Source: Paraburkholderia atlantica (lineage in GTDB: Bacteria > Pseudomonadota > Gammaproteobacteria > Burkholderiales > Burkholderiaceae). From it: a stretch of 34,293 bases of DNA. Where the stretch lies: positions 1-34,293 of the forward strand of contig NZ_WHNQ01000047.1 in NCBI RefSeq assembly GCF_009362785.1, given 5' to 3'. A program made the translations under genes and the position numbers. Positions within the stretch are counted from its first letter, which is position 1. Each line of letters starts with the position of its first letter. Below are positions 1 to 8,590 of this stretch, one piece after another. The notes beneath the pieces were generated by a model. It did no database searches. It saw nothing but the letters and a program-made list of their open reading frames with translations, and was not told where the DNA came from.

Positions 1-784
1 TTGCATCATCGTGCTAAAAGGACTGCATTCCAAACAGCAGGCGCAGTGGTATCTTTGAGGCGCAACCGTGCGAGGTTGAACTGACCGTTGCGAATGCGAT
101 GCATCAACTCGACGCCCGATATCGTAACGGCCGCATTCCCGAAAAGTTTGAAGCCAAGCATTGCATTGACCCTGGACTTGATGTTGCGATGATCCTGCTC
201 GATCAAATTGTTCAAATACTTCGACGATCGCAACGTCGTGTCCGCAGGGAGAAACTGGTCCGCCTTCATTTCGCGCACCGCGCGGTGAGACGCAGCGTAA
301 CCGTCCAGCGTGATCGTCTTCGGAGCGAACCCCTGAGCCCTGATCGCTTTCGCGAAGAAAGCCTTTGCCGCCGCGACATCGCGTTTGGCGCTGAGCCGGA
401 AGTCGACCGTCTTTCCTGCGCGGTCAACTGCACGGTAAAGATAGCCCCATTTGCCACGGACTTTCACATACGTCTCGTCAACTCTCCATGAGCGTCCCGC
501 AGATTTCGCGAACCGATCCCAGCGCTTGACGAACTCCGGCGTGAAGCGTTTGACCCAGCGCATGATCGTCGTGTGCGCCAGCGACAGCCCACGCTCGGCC
601 ATTATTTCAACGAGGTCGCGGAAACTGAGCTTATAACGCAGATACCAACGCACACACAGGATGATAACTTCGCGGTCAAAGTGGCGGCCGTTGAATAGCC
701 TGTCGATGTCTATCCACATAGCCTGCTCGCGCGGGTCAAAACTCGAGCTTAACCTACCGGGCTCCTCTGATTTGCACCGGAGCC
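1..784 (-). mobile_element. IS6-family insertion sequence, left copy (outer end cut by window)
   Basis: This segment is the mirror image of 33510-34293 (position p matches 34294-p). The inner end is the IS6-like terminal sequence GGCTCCGGTGCAAATCAG read on the minus strand, ending at 784; beyond it the two copies stop matching. The outer terminal repeat is not seen, because the window begins just after the transposase stop, so a few bases are probably missing. By eye there are at least three differences from the right copy: positions 299, 468 and 736 against 33995, 33826 and 33558. The inner tip also contains a GGCTCC/GGAGCC inverted pair. Identification rests on the transposase and the terminal sequence. 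Confidence 0.9.
6..719 (-). CDS. IS6-family DDE transposase
   Basis: This 237-residue transposase has the usual length and layout of the IS6/IS26 family. A helix-turn-helix N-terminus (YKLSFRDLVEIMAERG region) is followed by a DDE catalytic core. The three acidic residues sit in WRVDETYVKV, ITLDGYAAS and NNLIEQDHRNIKSR. It copies and moves the insertion sequence by replicative transposition, forming cointegrates. The reading frame is intact and runs outward, away from the catabolic genes. It differs from the right-hand copy by one residue, Tyr here and His there, next to the second catalytic Asp in LDG(Y/H)AAS. That residue is not itself catalytic, so both copies may be active. Confidence 0.95.
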   Translation of the reverse strand: MWIDIDRLFNGRHFDREVIILCVRWYLRYKLSFRDLVEIMAERGLSLAHTTIMRWVKRFTPEFVKRWDRFAKSAGRSWRVDETYVKVRGKWGYLYRAVDRAGKTVDFRLSAKRDVAAAKAFFAKAIRAQGFAPKTITLDGYAASHRAVREMKADQFLPADTTLRSSKYLNNLIEQDHRNIKSRVNAMLGFKLFGNAAVTISGVELMHRIRNGQFNLARLRLKDTTAPAVWNAVLLAR

Positions 785-1005
785 CGGGACAGCAGGGCGT
801 ATGGCCTTGCGGCTTGTGGCATTGTAGTGAGGATTCGGAACGCGTGATCGAGGCCGTTGCACACGCGTTTGCGGAGATAACCCGGCATTGCCGCAGCCGC
901 CGGGCAACGGCCAGATCAGTGTCGCGCCGTGCCGGTATCGGGGGTTCCCGGATGCCGGCAATGCCAGCATATTTCCAGTGGCTTGCGCGGCGCGTCCATC
1001 AACAC

Positions 1006-2964
1006 CTAAGAAGCGACCAGATATCCGTCCGACACCTTGAACACATCCACCGCGCGCTTGAGAAGCACGGCCTGTTCGCTCATCGACTGGGCGGCCGCCG
1101 TGGCCTGCTCGACGAGCGCCGCGTTTTGCTGCGTGACCTGGTCCATCTGGACCACCGCCGAATTTACTTGCTCGATGCCCTTGTGCTGTTCGTCCGAGGC
1201 GGCGGCGATCTCGCCCATCAGATCCGCCACGCGGCGCACGGCGGACACCACTTCGTTGATCGTCCGGCCGGCCTCGTCCACGTGTTCGGTGCCGGCGGTC
1301 ACGTGATCCACCGACTCGTTGATGAGGTCCTTGATCTCCTTCGCGGCGGTGGCCGCGCGCTGCGCCAGGTTGCGCACTTCGCTCGCGACCACCGCGAAGC
1401 CGCGCCCCTGTTCGCCGGCCCGTGCGGCCTCCACGGCCGCGTTGAGTGCGAGAATATTGGTCTGGAATGCGATGGATTCGATCGTGGCGGTAATGTTGGC
1501 GACTTTCGTCGAGCTGTTCGAAATATCGCGCATCGTGTGAACCACGCGCCCCACCACCTCGCCGCCGCGCGCAGCGATTTCGGATGCGTGGGCCGCGAGC
1601 GTGTTGCCCTGTCTCGCGCTTTCGGTGTTGTGACGAACCGTCGACGTCAGCTGTATCATATTCGCCGCGCTTTCTTCGAGTGACGCAGCTTGTTCTTCCG
1701 TTCGCGAACTGAGGTCCGTGTTGCCGGCAGCAATCTGCGCCGAACCCGTGGAAATGGTTTCCGCTCCCGTGCGAATCCGGGCAACCATGCTGGCCAGGCT
1801 GCTGTTCATCGCTTTCAGCGCCTGCATTAGCTGGCCGGTTTCGTCCGTGGTGGCCACTTCGATATGACTCGTGAGATCCCCGTCGGCCACGCGATTCGCC
1901 AGGGCCAGCGCATTACGGAGCGGCCCCGTGATGCGGCGTACCACAATACTGGACAAGACGATCGCGATGAGGAGCATCATGCCGAGCAGTCCGACCTGGA
2001 CCAGCATCGCGCGATGCACGCGGTTCGAGCGCAGGTCGAGTTGTGCCTTAAGGCTGTCGAGCGCGCGGGCTTCGAGCGCAAAGAGCGGGTCCAACGCGCC
2101 CGTGAAGGTTTTGATGTAGTCGATTGCCGCGTAGTGGATCGCGTCGGCACTGACGATCTCTCGGGTCGCCAGATCAAGGGCCGCGCGAATCGACGTATTG
2201 GCGCGATCGAGCTCGTCCGCGAGCGCGGCACTGAGTTCGGGCTCCGCGTGAAAGGCCTTGTCGAAAGCCTTTCCCAGATCGTCGGCCTGATCCGATGCAG
2301 CGTTGGCCAGCGAGGCGAGCATGGCCCGTTCCGTTGGGCTCGCTTCTCCTCTGGCCAGTATTCCGGCGCCCCGGGACCGCGTGAGGCTCAGCGTTGCGGT
2401 GGCCTTCGGCAAGCTCACGAGCGCCGCCCGCACGAGATAGTGCGTCCCCACCTCGGAATCGAGAGCGAGGCCGGTGTCGTCGAGCAGGAGATCGAGAATG
2501 GAGAGGTATTGTTCGATGATCTCCGTGTGGCGCATGGTGGACTCCTTGTCGCTGAGCTTGCGCGCGTCGACTGCCGCTGCAATCTCACGCCAGTTCGCGA
2601 CCGCGCTTTCCCAGGCGCGCATCATGTCGGGACGGCGCGTTCGTGCTTTCTGATCCTGGTCGATGCGGGCGATGGCCTGGTCCACCGCTGCTCGCGTCGC
2701 TTCGCGACTCGCGGCGACGGTGTTGTTGCCGCCTAGCAGCGTGGCGGCTTGCGCCCGGTGCTGCAGCGTCAGCTGAATCAACGACAGGAGCGCGCGTGCG
2801 GACTCGAGGCCTGCCTGTTCGGTGCTGGCAGCGCTCACGGCGTTCAACGATGACTTGAGCTGGAGGTACGTTGGCACGCCTATGGTGGGCAGAATCAGGA
2901 TCCCCAGCAGGAGAAGCTTTCGGGCGATAGGCAGGCGATCAATAAACGATATCAACGATTTCAT
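1006..2964 (-). CDS. Methyl-accepting chemotaxis protein
   Basis: This 652-residue chemoreceptor sits in the inner membrane and signals to CheA/CheW. A first membrane helix is at residues about 14-33 (KLLLLGILILPTIGVPTYL). A mainly helical periplasmic domain of nearly 300 residues follows, then a second membrane helix at about 320-342. A HAMP domain (RRITGPLRNALALANRVADG) comes next, then the long methyl-accepting coiled coil. The signalling tip is clear: ESIAFQTNILALNAAVEAA followed by GRGFAVVASEVRNLAQR. There is no C-terminal CheR-docking pentapeptide (the protein ends YLVAS). The ligand cannot be read from the sequence. Its position beside aromatic uptake and degradation genes suggests it might sense one of their substrates, but nothing ties it to their regulation. 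Confidence 0.93.
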   Translation of the reverse strand: MKSLISFIDRLPIARKLLLLGILILPTIGVPTYLQLKSSLNAVSAASTEQAGLESARALLSLIQLTLQHRAQAATLLGGNNTVAASREATRAAVDQAIARIDQDQKARTRRPDMMRAWESAVANWREIAAAVDARKLSDKESTMRHTEIIEQYLSILDLLLDDTGLALDSEVGTHYLVRAALVSLPKATATLSLTRSRGAGILARGEASPTERAMLASLANAASDQADDLGKAFDKAFHAEPELSAALADELDRANTSIRAALDLATREIVSADAIHYAAIDYIKTFTGALDPLFALEARALDSLKAQLDLRSNRVHRAMLVQVGLLGMMLLIAIVLSSIVVRRITGPLRNALALANRVADGDLTSHIEVATTDETGQLMQALKAMNSSLASMVARIRTGAETISTGSAQIAAGNTDLSSRTEEQAASLEESAANMIQLTSTVRHNTESARQGNTLAAHASEIAARGGEVVGRVVHTMRDISNSSTKVANITATIESIAFQTNILALNAAVEAARAGEQGRGFAVVASEVRNLAQRAATAAKEIKDLINESVDHVTAGTEHVDEAGRTINEVVSAVRRVADLMGEIAAASDEQHKGIEQVNSAVVQMDQVTQQNAALVEQATAAAQSMSEQAVLLKRAVDVFKVSDGYLVAS

Positions 2965-3234
2965 GATTTCCGAGAGCAGGCGTTTCGAAAGCGGTCAGCG
3001 CGCAACGGCGCGCCGAAACGGGTAGTGCGGATGCCAGGGGCGGGCAGTGCTTTATCCTTGCCGGCACACGCGTAGCCGGACGCGGGCGGCAGCGGCCCCT
3101 TGATCCGGCCGCCTTGCCCTGGCCGGATGTCGGTGACGCGCGTGGTCCGTCCTGCCTTGACCTGCGCGAGCAAGTCGAAGGCTTTCTCATGCGGCACGTG
3201 CATGTCGTTGTGCCTCGATCGTTCCGTTCGCGCG

Positions 3235-3466
3235 CTACGCAGCGATCTCATTCATCGTGAACCCGGCTTCAAGCAGGATTTCGTCGTTGTGCTGCCCCGA
3301 GCGTCGGCGGCCCGTGCGCGACCGAGTGTGGCGCGCCGCCGACCTGAAATCCGCTGCGCGTGACCGTGATGCTGTCGCGCTCCGGATCGTCGATCAGCAG
3401 GGTCATCGTCAGTTCGCGGTGCGCCACCTGCGGCTGTGCGAGCGCCTGGGACACGCGCACGCCCGT
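3235..3466 (-). pseudogene. CaiB/BaiF CoA-transferase, C-terminal remnant
   Basis: On the minus strand the frame reads SQALAQPQVAHREL, then ITVTRSGFQVGGAPH and GPPTLG. This is the familiar C-terminal pattern of family III CoA-transferases (xxPQVxHREL ... PxxRxxGxP ... PxLGxHxxEIL). After PTLG the frame is lost, and the expected ending GQHNDEILLEAGF continues one frame over to a TAG at 3235-3237. A run of four G (minus strand, 3295-3298), where three would keep the frame, explains the shift. Homology ends near 3466, so most of the gene is gone. It cannot make a working enzyme. The 270 bases between it and the chemoreceptor hold no gene I recognise. Confidence 0.72.
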
Positions 3467-3537
3467 CAGTAGTTGGCTGCTCATGACTATCCCGACTAGA
3501 TTTCGACTGTATTCGCGTTGTACGAATTTCACCGCTT

Positions 3538-3581
3538 CGACGCCTCCGTTTCGCCGGTTCCGGCACGTTGCGGAGGCGTCG
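3538..3581 (-). terminator. Strong hairpin downstream of the porin gene
   Basis: Perfect 11-bp arms CGACGCCTCCG (3538-3548) and CGGAGGCGTCG (3571-3581) enclose a 22-base loop, 46 bases past the porin stop. No clear T-run follows in the leftward direction, so it could be a weak terminator or an mRNA 3'-end stabiliser. Confidence 0.5.
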
Positions 3582-3627
3582 TCTTTCAAGCGGGTGAAGT
3601 CAGGCGCGATGCGACTGAGGGCGCGCT

Positions 3628-4782
3628 TTAGAACAGGTGACGAATGCCAGCCACGACCACCGTCTGGCTCCCGTTGCTCGACGGCGCCAGCAGGTACGTA
3701 ACGGCTTTCGCGTCGGTCGCACGCTGATAGTTGGTAAAGACGTAGACGTTGGTACGCTTCGACAACAGATAGTTGATGCTGATCTGTCCCATGTTCCAGT
3801 GCGGAGCCGCGTCGATACCGCCGCCGTATTGCCCCTTCGTGTAGACATAGGCCGCGCCGAGCACGAGGAACGGCGTGATGTCGTAGGTGGCGTTGACGTC
3901 GAAGTTGTCGAGATGCAGCGACGTGTGGTCGAGATAGTCGTACCGCACGTCCGTGACGAGGCCGGTCAGGCGCAGCTTGCTGAACGTGTATTGCGCGCCG
4001 CCGCCGAATTCGCGCTGACGGCTCACGCCCGCGTTCCGGTTGATCGGGCTGGTATGGAACAGCAGGAACGGCGGCCCGACGTAATCGTCGGTGACCGCGC
4101 CGTTCGGATTCAGCGTCGGGCCCGGGTAATTCGTATTCAGGCCGACCAGCGCCAGCTTGAGCGGCCCGTTGTCGTAGGCCACGCCCGCGCTCACCGAGCG
4201 ATTCACGGCCCACTGGCCGGCCGCGTTGCTCATCGCGTACATGACCGACCCACGCAGCCCGTTCACCGTCGGCGACTGGTACTTGATCGAGTTGTTGTAG
4301 CGATACGATCCGAACAGATTGTCGTTGTCGCCGATATGGGCGGAGAGGCCCAGCGCGGCAACCGGCGCTTCGAAACGGTCGAGATAGTCGAACGGAATGT
4401 CGTACTGGCGACCGAGCGTCACCGTACCCCACGACTTGTCGCTCAGGCCGACGTAGGCCTGGCGTCCGAACATGCGTCCACCTTGCTGGAACTTGCCGTT
4501 GGTGATGTCGAAGCCGTTTTCGAGCACGAAGATCGCGTTGAGACCACCGCCCAGATCTTCGACGCCGCGCAGGCCCCAGCGGTTATTCTGCATCGTGCCT
4601 GCAATCATCTGGACGGACGAGCTTCCGCCCACGTTACTGACCCAGCCCACGCCCGTGGAGATAATGCCGTACAGCGTGACCGAACTCTGTGCGTGCGCAG
4701 CCTGGGCGCCAAAGAGCAAGGCGGCGAGGGACGCCAATGCTGCGCCCCGGCGCAGCACGGCGTTGGGTGACTTCGAATTCAT
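3628..4782 (-). CDS. Gram-negative general porin (OmpC-like, Porin_4 type)
   Basis: This 384-residue outer-membrane protein is of the Burkholderia/Bordetella porin type. A signal peptide of about 32 residues (hydrophobic core LASLAALLFGAQ, cleavage after AHA) precedes the mature start QSSVTLYGIISTG, the classic first beta-strand. Further family signatures are NNRWGLRGVEDLGGGLNAIF and GRQAYVGLSDKSWGTVTLGR, and the protein ends in Phe (GIRHLF), as expected for assembly by the BAM machinery. I chose the ATG at 4782 because TTGGAG lies six bases upstream; an in-frame ATG at 4788 overlaps that site. It lies 125 bp beyond the stop of the mhp-like operon on the same strand, so it may admit the aromatic substrates used there. 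Its solute selectivity is unknown. Confidence 0.93.
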   Translation of the reverse strand: MNSKSPNAVLRRGAALASLAALLFGAQAAHAQSSVTLYGIISTGVGWVSNVGGSSSVQMIAGTMQNNRWGLRGVEDLGGGLNAIFVLENGFDITNGKFQQGGRMFGRQAYVGLSDKSWGTVTLGRQYDIPFDYLDRFEAPVAALGLSAHIGDNDNLFGSYRYNNSIKYQSPTVNGLRGSVMYAMSNAAGQWAVNRSVSAGVAYDNGPLKLALVGLNTNYPGPTLNPNGAVTDDYVGPPFLLFHTSPINRNAGVSRQREFGGGAQYTFSKLRLTGLVTDVRYDYLDHTSLHLDNFDVNATYDITPFLVLGAAYVYTKGQYGGGIDAAPHWNMGQISINYLLSKRTNVYVFTNYQRATDAKAVTYLLAPSSNGSQTVVVAGIRHLF

Positions 4783-4907
4783 ATGCATCTCCAAAGCGTA
4801 GTTATAAGAGTGGACTGCAATACGAAAAGCGGATTGCCCGAAAGCAGTCGCGCTACGTGCCTGATAAACCGATCAATTTGCCGCGTCTGGCACGGCCTAT
4901 AGCGACA

Positions 4908-6533
4908 TTACTGCTGCGGCAGACAGAAATGCGCAGCGTCTAATACACGTGCCAGCACATCGTCTAGCTCCTGTGCCAAGCATTCGGCGGCAACCACATG
5001 GTCAGGACGAACGACAACCGCACCGACCGGCCTGGCGTCAAACCAGGCTTGCAAGCTGGGCTCTCCACCCAAGTCACCGATCACCGTAACTCCCGCAGGG
5101 GCGTGACGACGCGCCCACGGCAGTTGTGCTTTAGGCACCACCTGAACAAGTCGTACGCGCAGATGCGCTAGCGCAGCGCAACGTTCGGCCAAAATAAAAG
5201 CCATCGGATTGTTGTTCCACATCAGGACGCGCCAACCCTGACCGGTGGCGTCGTCGAGCAGCATTTCGACGCCTTCAGCGTTGGTCACTCGTGGCTGCGG
5301 GAAGATGGCACCAGCCATGCGGGGCACATCGCGCGCCGCCAGCGTCTTGAAGCTCGGCAGCGGCGTGTGTACCACCACACCTTTGTCGAACTTGGGTTGA
5401 GGCTTGAAGGCCTGCCGCTTCTGTGCTTCACGTTCCTCGGGTGTGCGGTTGGCAGCGATGCGGTCTCGTTCCGCAGCTTTCGCGGGGTCGTGATCCGTCA
5501 TTTCCTTGGCCATGCCAAGTGAGACGGCGACCATCTGCTTGACGTGCCCCATTCGCTCCATCTCGTACGTTTCGAGCAGAGCATCGCCGCATGCGCCATT
5601 GATCACCGCACCAAGCTTCCAGGCCAGATTGAAAGCGTCGCGGATGCCGGAGTTCCATCCCTGTCCACCGACCACCGGCATCACGTGCGCGGCATCGCCC
5701 GCGAGGAAGATGGAGCCAACCTTGAACTGTCCGGCCACACGCGCGTGGTGCCGATAGACCCGACGACGAATGATCTCCAGCTTGGTTGGGTCAGGCACAT
5801 GCGGTGCCAGCAGCGCGTGGATGTAGTCATCGTTTTCCACCAGCGAAGGATCTTCGCTTTCGAACAGCGTGAATTCCCAACGACGGATCCCATGCGGCAG
5901 TGCGATGCTGGCATAGCTGCGTTTCGGGTCGCCGCCGAACACGGCGTGCGGCGTTCCAATGGGGTCATTGGCAACGTCAATGACGATGCCAGCGGATGGT
6001 CGAGTTTCGCCGTCGAACGAAATACCCAGTTGCGTGCGAGTGCGCGAGGAACCGCCTTCTGCTGCGACTACGTAGCGTGCACGCAGCTTCTCGCCACGCT
6101 CAGTCGTGGCCACCACGCCCTCGCCATCTTCGAGCAAATCGACGACCTCGGTACTGAACCGCACCGCTGTGTTCGGAAAACGCTTGAGCCCGTCAAGCAG
6201 CACCCTATCCACCAGCGGCTGTACAAATCCGTTGCGGCGGGGCCACCCGAACTCGCGAGTTGTCGGGTTGACTTCCGAAAGGATCTGTCGATCGCCGTTG
6301 ACCATATAGATCTTCTGATCGGGGATGGTGTGAGGCAACACCTCATCCACAAGGCCAGCAGTCTGCATCGCCCGCAGGGCTTCGTCGTCGATGCCCACTG
6401 CGCGTGGGTAGTCGATCAGGGTCTCGCCCTTCTCGACGAGAAGAACATTAACTCCCTGCTGTCCAAGCAGGTTGGCTAGCATGAGGCCAACAGGCCCCGC
6501 ACCGATGATGAGAACGTCCGCGGTTTTGCTCAT
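4908..6533 (-). CDS. FAD-dependent aromatic hydroxylase, MhpA-like
   Basis: This 541-residue class A flavoprotein monooxygenase uses NAD(P)H and O2 to hydroxylate a phenolic ring. The N-terminal FAD-binding GAGPVG is at residues 11-16 and the second FAD motif LAGDAAH at 277-283, followed by GGQGWNSGIRDAFNLAWKL. A C-terminal extension of roughly 150 residues fits the thioredoxin-like domain of MhpA/PheA-type enzymes. The motif between them, usually CDGARS, here reads AEGGSS (158-163), an Asp-to-Glu change in a residue involved in FAD/NAD(P)H contacts. It is the last gene of the leftward operon, and its ATG overlaps the aldolase stop by 4 bp. The best guess is an enzyme making the 2,3-dihydroxy substrate for the MhpB-like dioxygenase. 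The substrate is not certain. Confidence 0.88.
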   Translation of the reverse strand: MSKTADVLIIGAGPVGLMLANLLGQQGVNVLLVEKGETLIDYPRAVGIDDEALRAMQTAGLVDEVLPHTIPDQKIYMVNGDRQILSEVNPTTREFGWPRRNGFVQPLVDRVLLDGLKRFPNTAVRFSTEVVDLLEDGEGVVATTERGEKLRARYVVAAEGGSSRTRTQLGISFDGETRPSAGIVIDVANDPIGTPHAVFGGDPKRSYASIALPHGIRRWEFTLFESEDPSLVENDDYIHALLAPHVPDPTKLEIIRRRVYRHHARVAGQFKVGSIFLAGDAAHVMPVVGGQGWNSGIRDAFNLAWKLGAVINGACGDALLETYEMERMGHVKQMVAVSLGMAKEMTDHDPAKAAERDRIAANRTPEEREAQKRQAFKPQPKFDKGVVVHTPLPSFKTLAARDVPRMAGAIFPQPRVTNAEGVEMLLDDATGQGWRVLMWNNNPMAFILAERCAALAHLRVRLVQVVPKAQLPWARRHAPAGVTVIGDLGGEPSLQAWFDARPVGAVVVRPDHVVAAECLAQELDDVLARVLDAAHFCLPQQ

Positions 6534-7300
6534 GGGCGATTCCTTGTAGATAGAGCGGTCTTGAGTTCGTTGATGTTGTCGCCGAACGCGCGATTCAACA
6601 AAACGAGGTCGATACCGAATGCGACATAGTCAACCAGTCCATCGGCCAACAACGCCGCGGTGTATGCAGATTTGCCTGAATAGATGCCGAGGGTCACGCC
6701 ATGGGCCTGGGTGAGTTCGCGCAAGTGGACGATCGCGTCGCGAACAGGCCCGTCGTCCCAGTCACCGCGCCCCGGCAGACCATAGGAAACGGCAAGATCG
6801 GCAGGACCGATGTAGATCGAGTCCAGCCCCGGAGTGGAGATGATTTCCTCCGCGCGTTCGACGCCGATCCGGGTCTCGATCTGGGCAATGGTCGAGACGG
6901 CGAGGTTGCCTGCTTCGGCATACGAATCACCGATGTAGAGCCCTGGCCTCGACGGTCCCATGCTGCGATTACCAATGGGTAGATATTTGGTCGCAGCCAC
7001 CAAGGCCTGTGCCTGCTCGCGCGACTCGATAGTGGGGGCAACAATGCCGCGCGCGCCGCTGTCAAGCAGGCGCAGGATCTGGCCGGGGTCAGTCGAGCCG
7101 ACACGCGCCCAAGCGTAAGCGTTGTCGCGAGGAATCGAGCGCAGGATGCCACACGCGGCGTCGAGACCGAGTTCGCCATGTTGAAGATCGAGGATGACGC
7201 CGTCGTAGCCGGCAACCTTCGCCCATTCCGGAATGGAGAACGAAGGCAGCGTCTGATGCACCAATATCTTGGGCCCGCTCGCGAGAGCTGCTGTTTTCAT
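6530..7300 (-). CDS. HpcH/HpaI-family class II aldolase
   Basis: This 256-residue metal-dependent pyruvate aldolase probably splits a 4-hydroxy-2-oxoacid into pyruvate and an aldehyde. Residues matching the HpaI active site are visible: His41 in DLQHGE, Arg66 in WARVGS, and the metal ligands Glu142 in AQIETR and Asp168 in IGPADLA. The usual DxEH motif is DLQH here. It sits between the SnoaL-like gene and the hydroxylase with 4-bp ATGA overlaps on both sides, so translation is likely coupled. In the classic mhp pathway this step is done by MhpE with the aldehyde dehydrogenase MhpF. Neither is present here, so this enzyme is the likely replacement. The identity of the aldehyde released is unknown. 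Confidence 0.88.
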   Translation of the reverse strand: MKTAALASGPKILVHQTLPSFSIPEWAKVAGYDGVILDLQHGELGLDAACGILRSIPRDNAYAWARVGSTDPGQILRLLDSGARGIVAPTIESREQAQALVAATKYLPIGNRSMGPSRPGLYIGDSYAEAGNLAVSTIAQIETRIGVERAEEIISTPGLDSIYIGPADLAVSYGLPGRGDWDDGPVRDAIVHLRELTQAHGVTLGIYSGKSAYTAALLADGLVDYVAFGIDLVLLNRAFGDNINELKTALSTRNRP

Positions 7301-7758
7301 GGCTTGCTCTCACGTTCTGTGAGCCGCGCCGCATGCGCAGCAGCAGCGTTGCCTCCGAAGACTGGCACGATCTCGCGGCGGGAGAATCGCCACTGACCTT
7401 CAACCTTGCGATACCGCTCACGGAACTCACCCACAGAAGCGGGCTGTGTCTGCGGCTCGTTGGTGTCGCGGAACGTCAGATACTGCACGGTGCCGGCCAC
7501 TTCATCGCCGTCCCAGACCAACCGGATTCCACCAATGAAATGGCGGCTGACGATGTCGGCTTGCTTCACCCGCTTGGCACCCCAAGTCTTGCTCTGCTCG
7601 CGATTCATCGTGCCCAAGGGGCCGACTGAGACACCGTCTTCGGTATAGAGCTCCCACGCGGTATCGGCCTGGTTGTGATCCAGGCGGTAAAGCATCTCGG
7701 AAATGAGCTGCTCAATCTCGGCGCGGGTGACTGCATCAACGGGGCAATAGTTACTCAT
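7297..7758 (-). CDS. SnoaL-like / NTF2-fold protein
   Basis: This 153-residue cytoplasmic protein has the SnoaL-like NTF2 fold. An N-terminal helix pair (RAEIEQLISEMLYRLDHNQAD) is followed by WELYTEDGVSV and a C-terminal strand-rich half (WRFSRREIVPVFG). Members of this fold act as small isomerases, cyclases or dehydratases, or as subunits of ring-hydroxylating dioxygenases. Here there is no partner dioxygenase large subunit, so a stand-alone role on a ring-cleavage intermediate is more likely. It lies inside the mhp-like operon, 21 bp after the hydratase gene and overlapping the aldolase gene by 4 bp. That co-location makes a pathway role likely but does not define it. Confidence 0.75.
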   Translation of the reverse strand: MSNYCPVDAVTRAEIEQLISEMLYRLDHNQADTAWELYTEDGVSVGPLGTMNREQSKTWGAKRVKQADIVSRHFIGGIRLVWDGDEVAGTVQYLTFRDTNEPQTQPASVGEFRERYRKVEGQWRFSRREIVPVFGGNAAAAHAARLTERESKP

Positions 7759-7779
7759 GGTGTAGTTCTCTCTCGAAAC

Positions 7780-8583
7780 TCATGCCTTCGAATCGACACT
7801 CGCGACCACGCGGCCGAGACCGGTAATGGTGGCAACACACTCGACATCCACCGGCCAAGGCTCGATGTAGCCAATCGAACCCGAGAGCAGCACCTCGCCA
7901 GCTCTCAACGGCTGCCCCGTGCGGATGGCTGTGTCGGCCAGCCAGAGCACGGCGTTGATCGGGTCGCCAAGTACATTGCTTCCGACGCCGCGCGTAATCT
8001 CCTTGCCGCCCCCGGTAATCACCATTTCGACCGCTTTGAGATCTACCGAGCCATAGGGATGCTTTTCCTCGCCTACCACGATGCCACTGCATCCGGCGTT
8101 GTCGGCGATGGTGTCTACAATCTGCCCCACGCTGCCGCCGTAGCGGAAATCAACGACCTCGAAGGCTGGTGTCACGTAGTCAATGGCCGCCGCCACTCGC
8201 TCGAGCGTGGCATCGAAAATATCGCTCTTGAGCACAAATGCGACTTCGGCTTCGATTAGCAATCGGTTGTAGCGCGACTTGGGCAACACCGCACCCGACT
8301 GGAAAACCATGTCGTCGTGGATAACTCCGTAGTCAGGTTCACTAATGCCGACGCGCTTTTGCACGTTCGGATTGGTCAGTCCCACTTTTCGACCTACCCT
8401 GCGCACGCCCAGATTTCGTTCGCGCAGTGCGGCGAACTCGGCCGAGATTGCATAGGCTGCGTCAAGGTCGCGCTCAGGCAACCGCGGGCTGACGTAAGGA
8501 ACGGTATAGACACCAACGCGGGCGTCGTAGAGCTCACGAGCGATGCTATGGATAGTTTCAGAGGGGATGATCATAGTGGTCAT
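7780..8583 (-). CDS. mhpD: 2-keto-4-pentenoate hydratase, MhpD-like
   Basis: This 267-residue member of the hydratase/decarboxylase branch of the FAH superfamily would hydrate 2-hydroxypenta-2,4-dienoate to 4-hydroxy-2-oxopentanoate. The metal-binding ExE is in IEAEVAF (Glu111, Glu113) with Glu142 in AFEVVD. The family block GRKVGLTNPNVQ is at 65-76, and SNVLGDP plus LLSGSIG are near the C-terminus. I chose the ATG at 8583, only 7 bases after the hydrolase stop, because the open frame upstream of it overlaps the hydrolase gene and shows no family resemblance. The position directly after an MhpC-type hydrolase gene matches its expected place in the pathway. Oxalocrotonate decarboxylase is a related alternative but less likely beside MhpB/MhpC types. 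Confidence 0.87.
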   Translation of the reverse strand: MTTMIIPSETIHSIARELYDARVGVYTVPYVSPRLPERDLDAAYAISAEFAALRERNLGVRRVGRKVGLTNPNVQKRVGISEPDYGVIHDDMVFQSGAVLPKSRYNRLLIEAEVAFVLKSDIFDATLERVAAAIDYVTPAFEVVDFRYGGSVGQIVDTIADNAGCSGIVVGEEKHPYGSVDLKAVEMVITGGGKEITRGVGSNVLGDPINAVLWLADTAIRTGQPLRAGEVLLSGSIGYIEPWPVDVECVATITGLGRVVASVDSKA

Positions 8584-8590
8584 GTTCTGG

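Noticed and set aside
661..1683. Long rightward open frame over the left IS end and chemoreceptor
   Set aside because: It is the complement of the clear chemoreceptor and IS sequence in a GC-rich region. No protein family is recognisable.
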